From NCBI GenBank assembly GCA_902800325.1, contig CADCDW010000036.1, positions 1 to 35,344 on the forward strand: DNA of 35,344 nucleotides. Direction: 5' to 3'. The position numbers and the translations under genes are program-made. Below are positions 7,634-14,329 of this stretch, piece after piece. Every line of letters starts with the position of its first letter. Position 1 is the stretch's first letter. Source of the DNA: an uncultured Lachnospiraceae bacterium. Lineage in GTDB: Bacteria; Bacillota; Clostridia; Lachnospirales; Lachnospiraceae. Under the pieces are notes generated by a model, which worked only from the letters and a program-made list of their open reading frames with translations, was not told where the DNA came from and did no database searches.

Positions 7634-9865
7634 ATGAGAAAGAGATTTTTAACTATTAGTATGGCAACAGTAATGATACTTTGTATGGCAGGATGCGGCA
7701 AGAAAAACGGGTCTTCGGAAACCTCTACAACGGTTAGTCAGGTTGCTACAGAAAGTGATTCGAATTCTAATGAAAAAGTGGTCAGTGAGGATGATATGTT
7801 TTCAGACAGAGATTATGATATAAGCTATGATGATGCGGAAGAAATTGCTCTGGCTGATGGTTCATCGAGCACTAAGGCTTCGGGAGTTAGTATAGAAGGC
7901 GATGTAGTTACAATTACCAAAGCAGGCAGTTACAAGTTATCAGGTGAGCTTAGTGATGGCCAGATAATTGTTGATGTGGCAGATGACGAAAAGGTTCAGC
8001 TTGTACTTGATGGTGTAAAGATAGAAAATGATGACAGTGCTGTCATATATGTAAAAAATGCAGATAAGGTCTTTGTTACAACTACCGAAAGTGAAAACAG
8101 CCTAAGTGTGACGGGAGAATTTGCTGAGTCTGAAGACGGTGTTGATGCTGTTATATATGCAAAGGATGATATAACATTAAATGGAGCAGGAACTCTTAAT
8201 ATAAGTTGTGAAACTTCACATGGTATATCCGGTAAAGATGATGTAAAAATTACAAGTGGCATTTATAATATAGATGTCGCAAAGAAGGGTATAGATGCTA
8301 ACGACAGCGTGAGAGTTGCAGACGGAACCATCAATATAACCAGCGGAACAGATGGTATACATGTAGAAAACACTGATGATGAGACGCTTGGATTCTTTTA
8401 TGCAATCGGTGGAACATTTAATATAGAAGCCGGTTATGATGGTATAGATACTTCAGGTGAAGCTTTGATATATGATGGAGACTATAACATAGTATCCGGA
8501 GGCGGATATGAAAACGGAGCCTTTCATTCGGATAATATGATGGGTGGAGGCTTCGGCGGACAGCAAAATTTCGAAAACGAACAAAATGTGGGTGGTCGTC
8601 CGGGTCTTGAAAATGGAGAATTCGACGGTCAGATGCCTGATGCTGCATCGGGTGAAAACTTTGGAGGCGGAAGAAGAGGCAGACGTGGCGAAAACACTCA
8701 AGGTGAACAGCAGAATTCTGGTAGCGGTATGGAAGGACAAAGCTCTGATGGAAGTAATATGTCAGAAATGACCCCACCTGATATGGCAGACGGTCAGATG
8801 CCGGAGGATATGACCCCGCCGGATATGACAGACGGTCAGATGCCGGAGGATATGACACCACCGGATATGGCAGGTGACCGGATGTCGGAAGATATGACTA
8901 CGCCTGAGATGCAAGGAACCGAAGCAACAGATGATCCATCGTCAGAGACGCAGAACGATTCTACGAATAATACAAAAAAAACTGACGGTTCACAAATAAC
9001 AGATACTTCAGAAACTACAGAAGAGACTGAATATGACGCCGATGATTATCTTGAAAACTCTACCAAGGGTATAAAAGCAGACGGTGGAATATATATTTAC
9101 GGAGGAACATATACCATAGATGCGGCGGATGACACCATACATTCAGATAATGAAGTGACAATCGATGAAGGAAGCTTAACACTTTCTTCCGGTGATGATG
9201 GCATACATGCAGATGTGATAATTACTTTAAATGGTGGAAATATAGATATATCAAGCAGTTATGAGGGTGTAGAAGCACATACTATAGAGATAAATGGCGG
9301 TGATATTAATCTTGTCGCATCCGATGATGGTTTAAATGCAGGAGGAGATACAGATGCATCTCTTAGTATAAACGGAGGCATACTTCATATATCTGCCGGT
9401 GGCGATTGTGTAGACTCAAACGGAAACCTTGTTGTAACAGGCGGAGAAACGTATGTAAGCGGACCAAACAACGGCGGTAACGGATCTATAGATTATGAAG
9501 TAAACGGATATATAACAGGCGGAACTTTTATAACAGCAGGAGCAAGTGGCATGGCTATGAACTTCGGGCAGGATTCAACACAGTGTTCGATACTTTATGA
9601 ACTTTCCGGCAGTGTGGAAAGCGGTACAACGATAACACTTTCTGACAGTGACGGAAATGAAATTGCAAGCTACACACCTGACAAGGCATACCAGTCAATA
9701 GTTATAAGCTCCCCTGATATAGAAAGCGATGGAACCTATACTCTTACCGTAGGCTCAGAAACATATACCATAGAAATGTCAGGTACTATATATGGTCAGG
9801 GAACAGGTATGGGAGGCTTTGGAGGCATGGGCGGAAACGGTATGATGCCAGGTGGTGGATTCTAA
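7634..9865 (+). CDS. Cthe_2159-type carbohydrate-binding lipoprotein
   Basis: A 743-residue lipoprotein. MRKRF and a hydrophobic run end in the lipobox CMAGC with Cys21, so it should be tethered to the outer face of the membrane. Residues ~75-290 and ~470-690 are a split right-handed beta-helix rich in DDGI/DDTI turns (for example EDGVDAVIYAKDDITLNGAG and SSGDDGIHADVIITLNGG). This matches the Cthe_2159 family (PF14262), known as polysaccharide-binding. A low-complexity insert rich in Gly, Met, Pro and Asp (~300-460) separates the halves, and the C-terminus is Gly/Met-rich. ATG 7634 is preferred over GTG 7625 because TGAGGTGA at 7621-7628 is its ribosome site. It probably belongs to the VTC-DUF4956 cluster. 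Confidence 0.8.
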   Translation: MRKRFLTISMATVMILCMAGCGKKNGSSETSTTVSQVATESDSNSNEKVVSEDDMFSDRDYDISYDDAEEIALADGSSSTKASGVSIEGDVVTITKAGSYKLSGELSDGQIIVDVADDEKVQLVLDGVKIENDDSAVIYVKNADKVFVTTTESENSLSVTGEFAESEDGVDAVIYAKDDITLNGAGTLNISCETSHGISGKDDVKITSGIYNIDVAKKGIDANDSVRVADGTINITSGTDGIHVENTDDETLGFFYAIGGTFNIEAGYDGIDTSGEALIYDGDYNIVSGGGYENGAFHSDNMMGGGFGGQQNFENEQNVGGRPGLENGEFDGQMPDAASGENFGGGRRGRRGENTQGEQQNSGSGMEGQSSDGSNMSEMTPPDMADGQMPEDMTPPDMTDGQMPEDMTPPDMAGDRMSEDMTTPEMQGTEATDDPSSETQNDSTNNTKKTDGSQITDTSETTEETEYDADDYLENSTKGIKADGGIYIYGGTYTIDAADDTIHSDNEVTIDEGSLTLSSGDDGIHADVIITLNGGNIDISSSYEGVEAHTIEINGGDINLVASDDGLNAGGDTDASLSINGGILHISAGGDCVDSNGNLVVTGGETYVSGPNNGGNGSIDYEVNGYITGGTFITAGASGMAMNFGQDSTQCSILYELSGSVESGTTITLSDSDGNEIASYTPDKAYQSIVISSPDIESDGTYTLTVGSETYTIEMSGTIYGQGTGMGGFGGMGGNGMMPGGGF
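8768..8893 (+). repeat. 42-bp coding tandem repeat (MTPPDM units)
   Basis: Three 14-residue units, MTPPDMADGQMPED, MTPPDMTDGQMPED and MTPPDMAGDRMSED, followed by a partial MTTPEM. They lie in the disordered insert of the carbohydrate-binding lipoprotein. The period keeps the frame, so copy number can vary without breaking the gene. Confidence 0.85.
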
Positions 9866-9880
9866 ATAGTTTTCCATGAT

Positions 9881-9910
9881 ACCATCTTACGCGCAGTAAG
9901 AGGTGCTTTT
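9881..9910 (+). terminator. Possible weak terminator after the lipoprotein gene
   Basis: ACC-CTTAC and GTAAG-GGT arms around GCGCA (9881-9904), followed by GCTTTT. It is short, but it lies 16 nt after the stop. The 12-mer ACCATCTTACGC recurs at 9949-9960 in the neighbouring hairpin. Confidence 0.4.
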
Positions 9911-9943
9911 AATAAACGTCAGATGTAATTGCTTAAAAATATA

Positions 9944-9986
9944 CCCCGACCATCTTACGCATACAGTGTGTGTAAAGTGGTCGGGG
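9944..9986 (-). terminator. Intrinsic terminator of the phosphoribosyltransferase/FMN_bind-like unit
   Basis: CCCCGACCATCTTAC (9944-9958) pairs with GTAAAGTGGTCGGGG (9972-9986), with two mismatches. On the minus strand the stem is followed by TATATTTTT, so it ends transcription of the gene at 10025-10726. Confidence 0.8.
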
Positions 9987-10024
9987 GGGAGCAGCGTTTT
10001 AGTTCAAAAAAGCACCGGCAGGCC

Positions 10025-10726
10025 TCACTGTTTTATTAAAGACTCCCTTGCCGCCTGAAGTATAAGTATGGTTGTGTACTGGTTGTCTTTTGAGTATGTA
10101 AGGTTTTCAAACGCAGCTCCTGCGTCAAGCTGTGCGTTAAGCTCATCCAAAGAAGGACTTATTAAAGGATACATAGCAGTAACAGTTTCGTTCAGGTTGG
10201 TGATGTCAAGATGAGATACACGACCATTGTCAACTGTAACCACAAGCTGGAGTTCGGTCTGACCGCCTACATTCATGATGGAGGAGTATACTCCGGATTG
10301 GTATGTACTGCCTTTGCTTTTGGAATCGGTGGTTGTTGTAGCCTGATTGCCTGAAACTGCTGCGGAAGTACTTACGGACTCTTGCGGAGGGATAACTGTT
10401 GCCTCCGGTGCAGGTTGGTTTTGGGTTGTAGCCAAATCATTCTGACTTTGTTCATTAGAGGAGGTTGTATCGGTATTTTGCGTTTGGTTTTGTGGAGGTA
10501 TGACAGTAGCCTCCGGAGCGGTTTTTACCGATACATCGCCGGTATTTTCATCCGAAATTTCGTTTGTGCTTTCTATGCTGCCTTTTTTGTCACCCTTCTT
10601 TTTATCCTTTGACGGAGAAAACATATAGATAAGCAGTGATATAAGAAGGATTCCAAGCACAACAAATATCGCTGTGTATATAAGCTCTTTTGACTTTAGA
10701 ACAACAATTTTTGTTTTTGATGACAT
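10025..10726 (-). CDS. Membrane-anchored protein with FMN_bind-like C-terminal domain
   Basis: A 233-residue protein. Residues ~15-36 are one transmembrane helix (AIFVVLGILLISLLIYMF) after a basic N-terminus, so the rest is probably extracellular. Residues 40-145 are a low-complexity Ser/Thr/Gln/Asn linker with APEATVIPPQ twice. Residues ~150-233 resemble an FMN_bind domain: YQSGVYSSI, then VVTVDNGRVSHLDITNLNE, YPLISPSLDELNAQ, and a final helix. The usual SGAT segment whose Thr receives FMN reads NLTYSKDNQYTT here, so covalent flavinylation is doubtful. ATG 10726 is chosen because AGGGAG lies 8 nt upstream; a longer frame to 10864 would overlap the upstream gene. The ribosome site is buried in an inverted repeat. 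Function unknown. Confidence 0.6.
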   Translation of the reverse strand: MSSKTKIVVLKSKELIYTAIFVVLGILLISLLIYMFSPSKDKKKGDKKGSIESTNEISDENTGDVSVKTAPEATVIPPQNQTQNTDTTSSNEQSQNDLATTQNQPAPEATVIPPQESVSTSAAVSGNQATTTTDSKSKGSTYQSGVYSSIMNVGGQTELQLVVTVDNGRVSHLDITNLNETVTAMYPLISPSLDELNAQLDAGAAFENLTYSKDNQYTTILILQAARESLIKQ

Positions 10727-10730
10727 AATA

Positions 10731-10781
10731 AAAACTCCCTGCTTAAGATTATTATAAATATATTCCAAAGCAGGGAGTTTT
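10731..10781 (-). promoter_or_regulatory. Perfect 14-bp inverted repeat enclosing the ribosome site
   Basis: AAAACTCCCTGCTT (10731-10744) and AAGCAGGGAGTTTT (10768-10781) are exact complements around 23 nt. In minus-strand RNA the 3' arm contains AGGGAG, the ribosome site of the gene starting at 10726, and ends in UUUU. The hairpin could act as a terminator after the phosphoribosyltransferase gene or mask translation of the next gene. Confidence 0.7.
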
Positions 10782-10803
10782 ATAACTTGTATATCAGTAT
10801 TTT

Positions 10804-11448
10804 CTAAAGCTTCGAATATCCAAAGCTGTTTACAATTGCAGTTAGAGGATGTTTGGCTTTGCACATAGGACAGTCGACAGCCGGATAGGTAAGATAATTA
10901 GGTATATCGTCTGTAGTAAATATAGTATTGATATGCTGACCATGTATCCGGTTTGCAGCAGAGAAGATAGCCGATACACCTGCTATTTTACCACCGTAAT
11001 ATTCGATACACTCAAGAGCTGAGTTTATGGTTTTACCTGTTGTGGCTGTCGCAAGAAGAACAAGTATATTCTTTCCTTTGATAAACGGAAGAAAATTCTC
11101 CCTGAACATAAGCTGTCCGCTTGAGGTCTGTTCCGGTGTGAGTATATATACAGTGTTATGCATATTGGCAGACATTATACCTGCACTGGTAAGCTCATCG
11201 GCAAGATACGCACCTATTATATCTGTTCCGTCAAGACATACGATTGCATCAATTATGGTTGTGGTAACGTATTCCTGAACAAGAGCCTTTGCCGCAGCTT
11301 TAGCTTCGTTTCTTCTCGTTTTTAATGTGGTCATATCAATATAATAATTTATATGAGATGAAGATGTAGCAAAATGCCCCGGAGTAATATTTAATGCTAT
11401 AAGATTATTGAACTTTGAATAAATTTTAAATTTATTTGGATTTTCCAT
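10804..11448 (-). CDS. Type I phosphoribosyltransferase, orotate-PRTase-like
   Basis: A 214-residue Rossmann-like phosphoribosyltransferase. Visible elements are SHINYYIDMTTLKTRRNEAK near residues 31-50 (nucleobase hood), AIVCLDGTDIIGAYLADEL near 68-86, NILVLLATATTGKTINSAL near 126-144, and a C-terminal CPMCKAKHP segment followed by NSFGYSKL. The PRPP loop normally reads hydrophobic-(E/D)-D-hydrophobic-x-TTG. Here it is LLATATTGKT, so the acidic pair is missing. The family resemblance is to PyrE-type enzymes, but the substrate is uncertain and catalysis may be altered. ATG 11448 has AGGAGGT at 11460-11454, and a good promoter lies upstream. It is the first gene of a two-gene minus-strand unit. 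Confidence 0.7.
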   Translation of the reverse strand: MENPNKFKIYSKFNNLIALNITPGHFATSSSHINYYIDMTTLKTRRNEAKAAAKALVQEYVTTTIIDAIVCLDGTDIIGAYLADELTSAGIMSANMHNTVYILTPEQTSSGQLMFRENFLPFIKGKNILVLLATATTGKTINSALECIEYYGGKIAGVSAIFSAANRIHGQHINTIFTTDDIPNYLTYPAVDCPMCKAKHPLTAIVNSFGYSKL

Positions 11449-11494
11449 AATATACCTCCTCGTAAATATAGTTTATGGACTCAATAACAATTTT

Positions 11495-11523
11495 ATTATA
11501 GCTTTTTTTTGTATATTAGACAA
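11495..11523 (-). promoter_or_regulatory. Sigma-A promoter of the phosphoribosyltransferase unit
   Basis: Minus strand: -35 TTGTCT (11523-11518), 17-nt spacer, -10 TATAAT (11500-11495). The start point would be near 11488, about 40 nt before ATG 11448. Confidence 0.75.
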
Positions 11524-11632
11524 GTAGAAATCGTTTTTTTAGGTTTTGGTAAGCATTACAATTTGTGGCAGATGACAGAAAGCTATTTAAGATAGGTATA
11601 GCTTTTGATTCAGAGAAAAGAATGTTATCTGA

Positions 11633-11776
11633 CTAGTACACCGAATAATAAGTATCTGGTACAATCACGAAGAGAAATTGTCTCAGATACAAGGCGGAAG
11701 AAGGAGGCGATGCGGTGGCATCGTCGACTGAATTTATCAAGCGGTTGTGCCGGTTATTTATTTTTCGGTGTACTAG
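11633..11776 (+). ncRNA. 144-nt palindromic element, candidate structured RNA or miniature mobile repeat
   Basis: The ends are perfect 13-nt inverted repeats, CTAGTACACCGAA (11633-11645) and TTCGGTGTACTAG (11764-11776). Pairing extends inward to 34 positions per arm (11633-11666 with 11743-11776): 28 Watson-Crick, four G·U and two U·U as plus-strand RNA. The loop holds a second hairpin, GGCGATGC-ggtg-GCATCGTC (11705-11724). Part of the 5' arm, GTATCTG...ACAAT, can instead pair with ATTGT...CAGATAC (11677-11690), so two folds compete. A terminator follows at 11812. A weak promoter candidate lies upstream (TTGTGG 11563-11568, TTTAAG 11586-11591). The overlapping reading frame at 11605-11904 shows no protein character. 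It could equally be a dispersed MITE-like repeat. Confidence 0.55.
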
Positions 11777-11811
11777 AAGGTCGTAGAGTGAAAAATAAAA
11801 TGATAATGATT

Positions 11812-11842
11812 AAAATAAGAGCTGATAGCAGCTCTTATTTTT
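11812..11842 (+). terminator. Strong intrinsic terminator downstream of the 144-nt element
   Basis: AAAATAAGAGCTG (11812-11824), loop ATAG, CAGCTCTTATTTT (11829-11841): a perfect 13-bp stem ending in a T-run. No protein gene precedes it on this strand; the gene upstream is divergent. It therefore implies a short untranslated transcript or insulation. Confidence 0.8.
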
Positions 11843-11853
11843 GTGGAGAGGAA

Positions 11854-11893
11854 TATGTTGAGTATACGCTTTGTATGTTGAGTATGCGCTTTA
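11854..11893 (+). repeat. 20-bp tandem duplication
   Basis: ATGTTGAGTATACGCTTTGT (11854-11873) is followed by ATGTTGAGTATGCGCTTTAT (11874-11893), with three differences. It ends 3 nt before the -35 of the next promoter, so it may bear on its regulation. Confidence 0.75.
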
Positions 11894-11896
11894 TAC

Positions 11897-11925
11897 TTGC
11901 CTGAAACAATCAATTATGGTAAAAT
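11897..11925 (+). promoter_or_regulatory. Sigma-A promoter of the fapA-like/addBA operon
   Basis: -35 TTGCCT (11897-11902), 17-nt spacer, extended TGG, -10 TAAAAT (11920-11925). A second TATAAT at 11957-11962 lacks a good -35. Just before the ATG, TTAATCT (11978-11984) and AGATTAA (11991-11997) form a 7-bp hairpin with the ribosome-site GGGG in its loop. Confidence 0.7.
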
Positions 11926-12000
11926 CATATCTATATGTAACGATTTTTTATCATATTATAATGTTTTTATTTATGGGTTAATCTTTGGGGAGATTAAGAT

Positions 12001-14310
12001 ATGAGCAAAACAACTGTGAATTCCGGTATTTCAGAAATTGAAATTGCTAAACGACTGGAAGCCTATCATCTGAAGGGCTTTGACCGTATGCAGCTTGAGG
12101 AGATTGAGCTGGGTCTGAAAAGCGGCGTAGATGTAGATATTTATGCAGATAAAAAGTATATGTTTCTTCAGATGACTGAGATAAGAAAAGGACTTGAACA
12201 GGGTATAGATATAGCTCCATACATGGATGAAAAATATGACTGGTTTCAGATGAGGGAAATCAGAAGAGGCATAAAGAGTGGTATCGATGTATCCATATAT
12301 CTTGATGAGAGTATGGATTATCTTGTTATGCGGGAAATCAGACTCGGTCTTGAGTCAGGCATTAATCTATTACCATATTACGAAAGAAAAATCCCAAAGG
12401 CTGTTTTAACGGAAATCAGAAAGGCTTATTCAGATGGACTTAATATAGATTTATATGTTGATGACGAATATGAAGAAGATCAATTAGAACAGATAAGGAT
12501 AGGATTAAAAAATAATGTAGATATTACCTGTTATATGGATCATTCTTTTTCAGGTGGTCAGATGTATGAAATAAGACGCGGACTTGAAGAAAAACTTGAT
12601 ATTTCCATATATGCAAAAAATATATATAACTGGATGCAGATGCGCGAGATAAGACTGGGACTAAAGGCCGGTGTGGATGTTTCTAAATATGAAGATGTTT
12701 TATATACACCGGAGCAGATGCGTGAGATAAGACTTGGACTTGAAGAAGGAATTGATGTATCAGACTATATTTCGTTAATGTGGAGTGCAACTGATATGGC
12801 CAACCACAGAGCCAAGATTAAGGCATTTGGTAAGGTAGAGTCTGACTTGTTTAATCCGGAAGCTGAGATTATAAAATATGATGACAATGAGTTTAAAGAT
12901 GCTGATGCACCGGATGACGGCATTATCTGGGATACTGAAAACCAAAGGGTTATCATAGAGGTAAACCGTGATGCCATGACGGCATATATCATTTTACCAA
13001 AGCTAAAAGAAACGGACGAGGGTTTTACTGAAAAAGAAATATCTACGGCTATTAAACTGGGTGGTGTAAGACAGGGTATAAAAAAAGAAATTATACAGGA
13101 AATATTGAATGGTAATATAGGGTTTGGTGAAAGAACTCTTATAGCAGAAGGTAAGCTCCCGGTTGACGGAGAAGATGGATATTTTGAATACTTTTTTAAT
13201 AGAAATATAGATAAGAAACCTGAATTAAATGAGGACGGTTCGGTTAATTATGCCAACGTTACTTTGTTTGAACAGGTTGAAGAAGGTCAAAAAATAGCAG
13301 TTTATCATCCCGCATCAAGAGGTGTTTACGGCTATGATGTAACAGGAAAGCTTATACATCCAAAGAATGGTCAAAATCTTCCAAGACTTAGCGGGAAAAA
13401 TATATCAGTTTTGGATGATGAAGTTACATATGTTGCAGCTGTAAAGGGGTGTATAGAGGAAACAAACGGAATTATTACCATCAATACTGTTTATGTTGTC
13501 AATGGTGATGTGACTTTATCAACAGGCAATATCAATTTTGACGGAGACGTAGAGATAAGAGGAGACGTCAGAGCCAGATCTTATATAGAAGCAACGGGAA
13601 ATATTACTGTAAATGGAAGTGTAGAGGCTGCATTTTTGAAAGCCGGAAAGGATGTACTTGTTAAACAGGGGGTTCTTGGTAAGGGCCTTGGTATAATAGA
13701 AGCAGGTAATGATGTATTTGGAAAGTTTTTCGAAAATGTCAAGATATTTGCAGAACATGATGTAAGAAGCAATTATCTATATAACTGCAAATGTACCGCT
13801 ATGAATAAGGTTGTTATATCCGGAAAGCGAGGTGCGATAGTTGGCGGTCTTACTTCAGCTATCTATGGAGTTGAAGCTGCAGAGCTTGGCAATAAGATGG
13901 GTATAAGAACCGAATTTGAAATAGGAGCCAATCAATATTTTCTTAAAAAATTAAGAGACTGGGATTTAAAAGCAAAAGATCTTTCCGTAAAGGTTACAAT
14001 ATTTAAGGAAGAGATAAAGAAACTTCAGGTTAAAGTAAAGATGGAACTTTTAAAGGATACACCTTTATATCAAAATGTTCAGACTGCTATGATGCAGCTT
14101 ATGAATGAGATAGAGGAAATAAAGAAAGAAAGAGATGCATTTACAGGTGAGCTTGCTAAAAATAGTGCCGGTATTGGTGTAAGAGTTTCGGGGAAGGCTT
14201 ATTCGGGCTGCCTTATAAATATTAATAATGCCAAATTCCTTCTTGATAAGGATATTAACAGAGTATGGTTCAGAGAGAAGGATCAGGTTATAGTTCAGCT
14301 ATTAAGCTAA
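12001..14310 (+). CDS. FapA/DUF342-family protein with nine N-terminal 26-residue repeats
   Basis: A 769-residue cytosolic protein. Residues 31-264 are nine repeats with an exact 26-residue period; each carries a QMxEIRxGLxxGIDVSxY-like core and ends in Asp/Tyr-rich residues. After a linker, residues ~285-720 form the DUF342 (FapA, flagellar assembly protein A-like) region. It has a beta-strand ladder of GDV/GNI steps, for example VNGDVTLSTGNINFDGDVEIRGDV, and a long coiled coil near 635-700 (KDLSVKVTIFKEEIKKLQVK). The C-terminus is a short beta segment ending DQVIVQLLS. No catalytic residues are known for the family, which has been tied to flagella, polysaccharide or regulation. It opens a long operon, directly before an HD-GYP protein. 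Confidence 0.8.
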   Translation: MSKTTVNSGISEIEIAKRLEAYHLKGFDRMQLEEIELGLKSGVDVDIYADKKYMFLQMTEIRKGLEQGIDIAPYMDEKYDWFQMREIRRGIKSGIDVSIYLDESMDYLVMREIRLGLESGINLLPYYERKIPKAVLTEIRKAYSDGLNIDLYVDDEYEEDQLEQIRIGLKNNVDITCYMDHSFSGGQMYEIRRGLEEKLDISIYAKNIYNWMQMREIRLGLKAGVDVSKYEDVLYTPEQMREIRLGLEEGIDVSDYISLMWSATDMANHRAKIKAFGKVESDLFNPEAEIIKYDDNEFKDADAPDDGIIWDTENQRVIIEVNRDAMTAYIILPKLKETDEGFTEKEISTAIKLGGVRQGIKKEIIQEILNGNIGFGERTLIAEGKLPVDGEDGYFEYFFNRNIDKKPELNEDGSVNYANVTLFEQVEEGQKIAVYHPASRGVYGYDVTGKLIHPKNGQNLPRLSGKNISVLDDEVTYVAAVKGCIEETNGIITINTVYVVNGDVTLSTGNINFDGDVEIRGDVRARSYIEATGNITVNGSVEAAFLKAGKDVLVKQGVLGKGLGIIEAGNDVFGKFFENVKIFAEHDVRSNYLYNCKCTAMNKVVISGKRGAIVGGLTSAIYGVEAAELGNKMGIRTEFEIGANQYFLKKLRDWDLKAKDLSVKVTIFKEEIKKLQVKVKMELLKDTPLYQNVQTAMMQLMNEIEEIKKERDAFTGELAKNSAGIGVRVSGKAYSGCLININNAKFLLDKDINRVWFREKDQVIVQLLS

Positions 14311-14329
14311 AGTGTTTTGGAGGGAAGCT

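Noticed and set aside
8418-8861. 147-residue minus-strand frame
   Set aside because: Shadow of the low-complexity insert of the carbohydrate-binding lipoprotein, with biased Ser/Pro/Tyr/His composition and no ribosome site.
10727-10864. N-terminal extension of the FMN_bind-like protein
   Set aside because: The extra 46 residues overlap the upstream phosphoribosyltransferase gene and are encoded by the hairpin; ATG 10726 has a proper ribosome site and is followed by a normal membrane anchor.
11605-11904. 99-residue plus-strand reading frame
   Set aside because: It runs through the 144-nt palindrome and the 11812 terminator, its translation has no protein-like pattern, and it starts at ATT/TTG-type codons without a ribosome site.
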